A stretch of 41,312 nt of DNA from an uncultured Eubacteriales bacterium (GTDB taxonomy: Bacteria; Bacillota; Clostridia; Christensenellales; CAG-917): positions 1-41,312 of the forward strand of contig URNP01000012.1 in NCBI GenBank assembly GCA_900549225.1, read 5' to 3'. The notes below the pieces were generated by a model. That model saw nothing but the letters and a program-made list of their open reading frames with translations, did no database searches and was not told where the DNA came from. The stretch's first letter is position 1. The number at the start of each line of letters is the position of its first letter. The translations under genes and the position numbers were made by a program. Shown here one piece after another: positions 39,550 to 41,312 of the stretch.

Positions 39550-40929
39550 TTATTCTTCCTCGCCCGTCTGCTCGTCCACTTTGAGCATAATCGCGCACTC
39601 GATGCGCTTTTTGAAGAGGTCGCAACCGTACTTGTAAACTCCGTTTACGTCACCTGTTGCGTTGTATGCGTTTGCGGCGCAACCGCCCGAGCAATACAAT
39701 CTCGCCCAGCACTCGTCGCACTCTTTTCTCGAATACGCGTTGCACTTTTTGAATTTGGTTTGGATATCAGTCCTCGTCACGCCCTTCCAAATATCGCCCA
39801 TAAGATAGTCCTTGTTTCCGACGAATTGGTGGCAGGGATAGAGTTCGCCCGTAGGCGTCACCGCAAGGTATTCCGTGCCGCTTCCGCAACCCGAAATGCG
39901 CTTGTAAATGCAAGGGCCGCCCTCGAGGTTGAGCATGTAGTGATAGAACGTGAACGGTTTGCCTTGCTTTCTTCTTTCAATCATCATATCGGCAAGTTTC
40001 TCGTACTCTTTGAACACGATTTGCTTGTCGTCCTCGGTGAGAGCGTACTTGTCGGTCGGGGGACATACGACGGGTTCCATGCTCAGTTCGTCGAAGCCGA
40101 GGTCGAGCATAGTCTGAATATCCTTGGTGAAATCGGGATTTCTATGCGTGAACGTGCCTCTCATATAATAGTTTTTTCCGCCCCTTGCCGTGACGAATTT
40201 TTGGAATTTCGGCACGATTATATCGTAACTTCCCACGCCGCCCACGGTCTTTCTGAAGTGGTCGTTTATCTCCTTTCTTCCGTCGAGGGAAAGCACGACG
40301 TTGTCCATTTCCTTGTTTGCGAAATCAATGACTTCGTCGTCAACAAGCATACCGTTGGTGGTGAGCGTAAAGCGGAAATTTTTGCCGTGTTCTTTCTCGA
40401 TCGAGCGGGCGTACGCCACGAGATCTTTGACGACCTGCCAGTTCATAAGCGGCTCGCCGCCGAAAAAGTCGACTTCGAGATTGCGGCGCGTTCCGCTGTT
40501 TTCCACGAGAAAATCCAAAGCGCGCTTTCCGACTTCGTAGGACATAAGCGCACGCTCGCCGTGATACTTGCCTTGAGATGCAAAACAGTATTCGCAGTTG
40601 AGATTGCAGGTGTGCGCAACGTGAAGGCACATTGCTTTGAGCACCGTATTGCGCTTTGCCAAAATATCGACGTCAGGTTTGAATGTGTCTTCAGAGAAAA
40701 GTTTGCCCTCTTTTTTGAGTTGTTCAACGTCGTCTATGCACTCCAAAACGTCTGCCTCGCTCACGCCTTGGTCTTTATACTTTTTGCAAATATCTTCGGC
40801 AATTTGCTCTGTGCCAGAATGCTCGTACGCGTTGATAATGTCGTACGCCACGTCGTCCACGCTGTGTACGCTTCCGCTTGCGGTGTCAAGCACGATGTTG
40901 TATCCGTTGAGTTTGAAAGAATGAATCAT
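39550..40929 (-). CDS. scfB: SCIFF peptide radical-SAM maturase
   Basis: A 459-residue radical-SAM/SPASM enzyme that makes Cys-to-Thr type thioether bridges in the SCIFF peptide. The N-terminal 80 residues look like a PqqD-like peptide-recognition domain. The SAM cluster motif is CNLNCEYC (Cys108, 112, 115), followed by DFFGGEPLMNW. The SPASM region has many cysteines (CGSGTEYLAVTPTGELYPC, then CDECWARLYCSGGC, then YGCDLF) for two more iron-sulfur clusters. The substrate gene lies upstream (41053-41199), with a terminator between. The start at 40929 has no good ribosome site. Confidence 0.96.
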   Translation of the reverse strand: MIHSFKLNGYNIVLDTASGSVHSVDDVAYDIINAYEHSGTEQIAEDICKKYKDQGVSEADVLECIDDVEQLKKEGKLFSEDTFKPDVDILAKRNTVLKAMCLHVAHTCNLNCEYCFASQGKYHGERALMSYEVGKRALDFLVENSGTRRNLEVDFFGGEPLMNWQVVKDLVAYARSIEKEHGKNFRFTLTTNGMLVDDEVIDFANKEMDNVVLSLDGRKEINDHFRKTVGGVGSYDIIVPKFQKFVTARGGKNYYMRGTFTHRNPDFTKDIQTMLDLGFDELSMEPVVCPPTDKYALTEDDKQIVFKEYEKLADMMIERRKQGKPFTFYHYMLNLEGGPCIYKRISGCGSGTEYLAVTPTGELYPCHQFVGNKDYLMGDIWKGVTRTDIQTKFKKCNAYSRKECDECWARLYCSGGCAANAYNATGDVNGVYKYGCDLFKKRIECAIMLKVDEQTGEEE

Positions 40930-40995
40930 ATCGTTTGATTGGTCCTATATGGTATTTCGTCGCAAACGAAGGGATTTACCGTCTGCGATTTTACA

Positions 40996-41021
40996 CAAAA
41001 AACGCCTAGCATAACTAGGCG
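40996..41021 (-). terminator. Terminator between the SCIFF peptide and its maturase
   Basis: On the minus strand: CGCCTAG-ttatg-CTAGGCG followed by six T. Read-through should give little maturase for much precursor. A second hairpin CGCAGACG...CGTTTGCG follows before the maturase start. Confidence 0.85.
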
Positions 41022-41052
41022 ATCTTTGCAAAAGTATGTGTTTTGCTAAAAA

Positions 41053-41199
41053 TTATTTTGCAGCCTTTTCGCACTTTTGGTTTGCAACGCCGCAAGAAGT
41101 TTTGCAAGCAGATTGGCAAGAAGTTTGGCATTCGCCGCAGCCGCCGTTTTGTTTGCTTTCGTTGAGATCGCGCGTTTTCAAAGTTGTAATTCTTTTCAT
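41053..41199 (-). CDS. scfA: SCIFF: six-cysteine ribosomally made peptide precursor
   Basis: A 48-residue precursor. After a leader (MKRITTLKTRDLNESKQN) come six cysteines at 21, 24, 28, 32, 36 and 43, with Thr/Ser between them (CQTSC, CKTSC), the usual thioether partners. This is the family 'six cysteines in forty-five residues', nearly universal in Clostridia and modified by the radical-SAM enzyme encoded next to it. Its biological role is still unknown. AAGGAGT precedes the ATG. The promoter is a consensus sigma-A site, and a terminator follows. Confidence 0.96.
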   Translation of the reverse strand: MKRITTLKTRDLNESKQNGGCGECQTSCQSACKTSCGVANQKCEKAAK

Positions 41200-41229
41200 G
41201 ATAACGACTCCTTACAATTGATATATAGT

Positions 41230-41258
41230 ATTATAGAAACTAAAATGTTCTTTGTCAA
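41230..41258 (-). promoter_or_regulatory. Consensus sigma-A promoter of the SCIFF gene
   Basis: On the minus strand: TTGACA (41253-41258), exactly 17 bases, TATAAT (41230-41235), both perfect. This suggests very strong constitutive expression. Confidence 0.88.
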
Positions 41259-41272
41259 GAGTTATCCGACAC

Positions 41273-41311
41273 TTATTCGGAGACGGAACACGAGCCGCAA
41301 CGGCGGCGAGC
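41273..41311 (-). CDS. Possible 3' end of a gene running in from outside the window
   Basis: One minus-strand frame reads ARRRCGSCSVSE and stops at 41273. It could be the end of the gene before SCIFF, but 12 codons are too few to be sure and other frames are open too. Confidence 0.2.
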   Translation of the reverse strand, partial: ARRRCGSCSVSE

Positions 41312-41312
41312 A

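Noticed and set aside
39469..40938. Long plus-strand open frame opposite the SCIFF maturase
   Set aside because: It is a mirror of the coding strand caused by codon bias. The radical-SAM motifs on the other strand are decisive.
1..41312. tRNA or rRNA genes and riboswitches
   Set aside because: No cloverleaf ends with GTTCRANNC-type arms, no rRNA segments and no recognisable lysine riboswitch before aspartate kinase; its upstream gap is only 59 bases.

Overview
The window looks like chromosomal DNA of an uncultured, gut-type Clostridia species (Firmicutes). The strongest evidence is a 48-residue SCIFF peptide with six cysteines beside its radical-SAM maturase, a pair typical of Clostridia. 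Rex, CdaA, a DnaD/DnaI-type helicase-loading pair, perfect sigma-A promoters and GPH-type sugar transport agree with this. A relative of Christensenellales/Borkfalkiaceae is possible, but that is only an impression. Gene density is high and most genes lie on the minus strand. I saw no tRNA, rRNA, phage gene, transposase or CRISPR array.

Layout. 1-489: repeat-rich DNA without genes. 490-5843: a PepSY lipoprotein, then a divergent pair made of a P-type cation pump overlapping a GH27 alpha-galactosidase. 6055-10911: a GPH sugar symporter convergent with the galactosidase, a DNA-deoxyinosine glycosylase, and a DnaC/DnaI-like plus DnaD-like pair. 10912-11563: a second gene-free repeat cluster. 11564-19059: a MacB/FtsX-type ABC transporter, then repair and RNA-quality genes (AlkD-like, LMW-PTP, Dtd, THUMP methyltransferase, TcdA, a small HEYGH membrane protein). 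19284-19496: an XRE repressor. 19765-25182: aspartate kinase, a DUF1015 protein, diadenylate cyclase CdaA, a membrane protein and DNA polymerase III delta. 25397-28129: an amino-acid ABC importer whose ATPase and binding protein are both unusual. 28436-29242: a short LeuB-like protein. 29639-35375: an operon of two winged-helix membrane proteins, uvrB and uvrA. 35639-36403: an AT-rich lipoprotein and a 43-residue microprotein. 36481-41199: Rex, a large surface protein, YbaK, the SCIFF maturase and SCIFF.

The most unusual content is not a protein. At least five whole or partial copies (called E2-E7 here, plus the end of E1 at base 1) of a 100-140 bp structured element sit at the 3' ends of transcription units. 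Stem sequences differ between copies while pairing is kept, and the internal loops and a CGTAC-tipped hairpin are conserved. This resembles a folded RNA or a folded single-stranded recombination site such as integron attC. One copy (E7) contains the last codons and stop codon of uvrA in its stem.

Other notable points are ACAC-N5-GTGT operator-like sites shared by the XRE repressor's promoter and the region upstream of the MacB-like transporter; a family 3 solute-binding protein that looks circularly permuted; a GlnQ-type ATPase with about 110 extra residues; a palindrome covering the ribosome site of the dnaD-like gene; and a terminator placed between the SCIFF peptide and its maturase.
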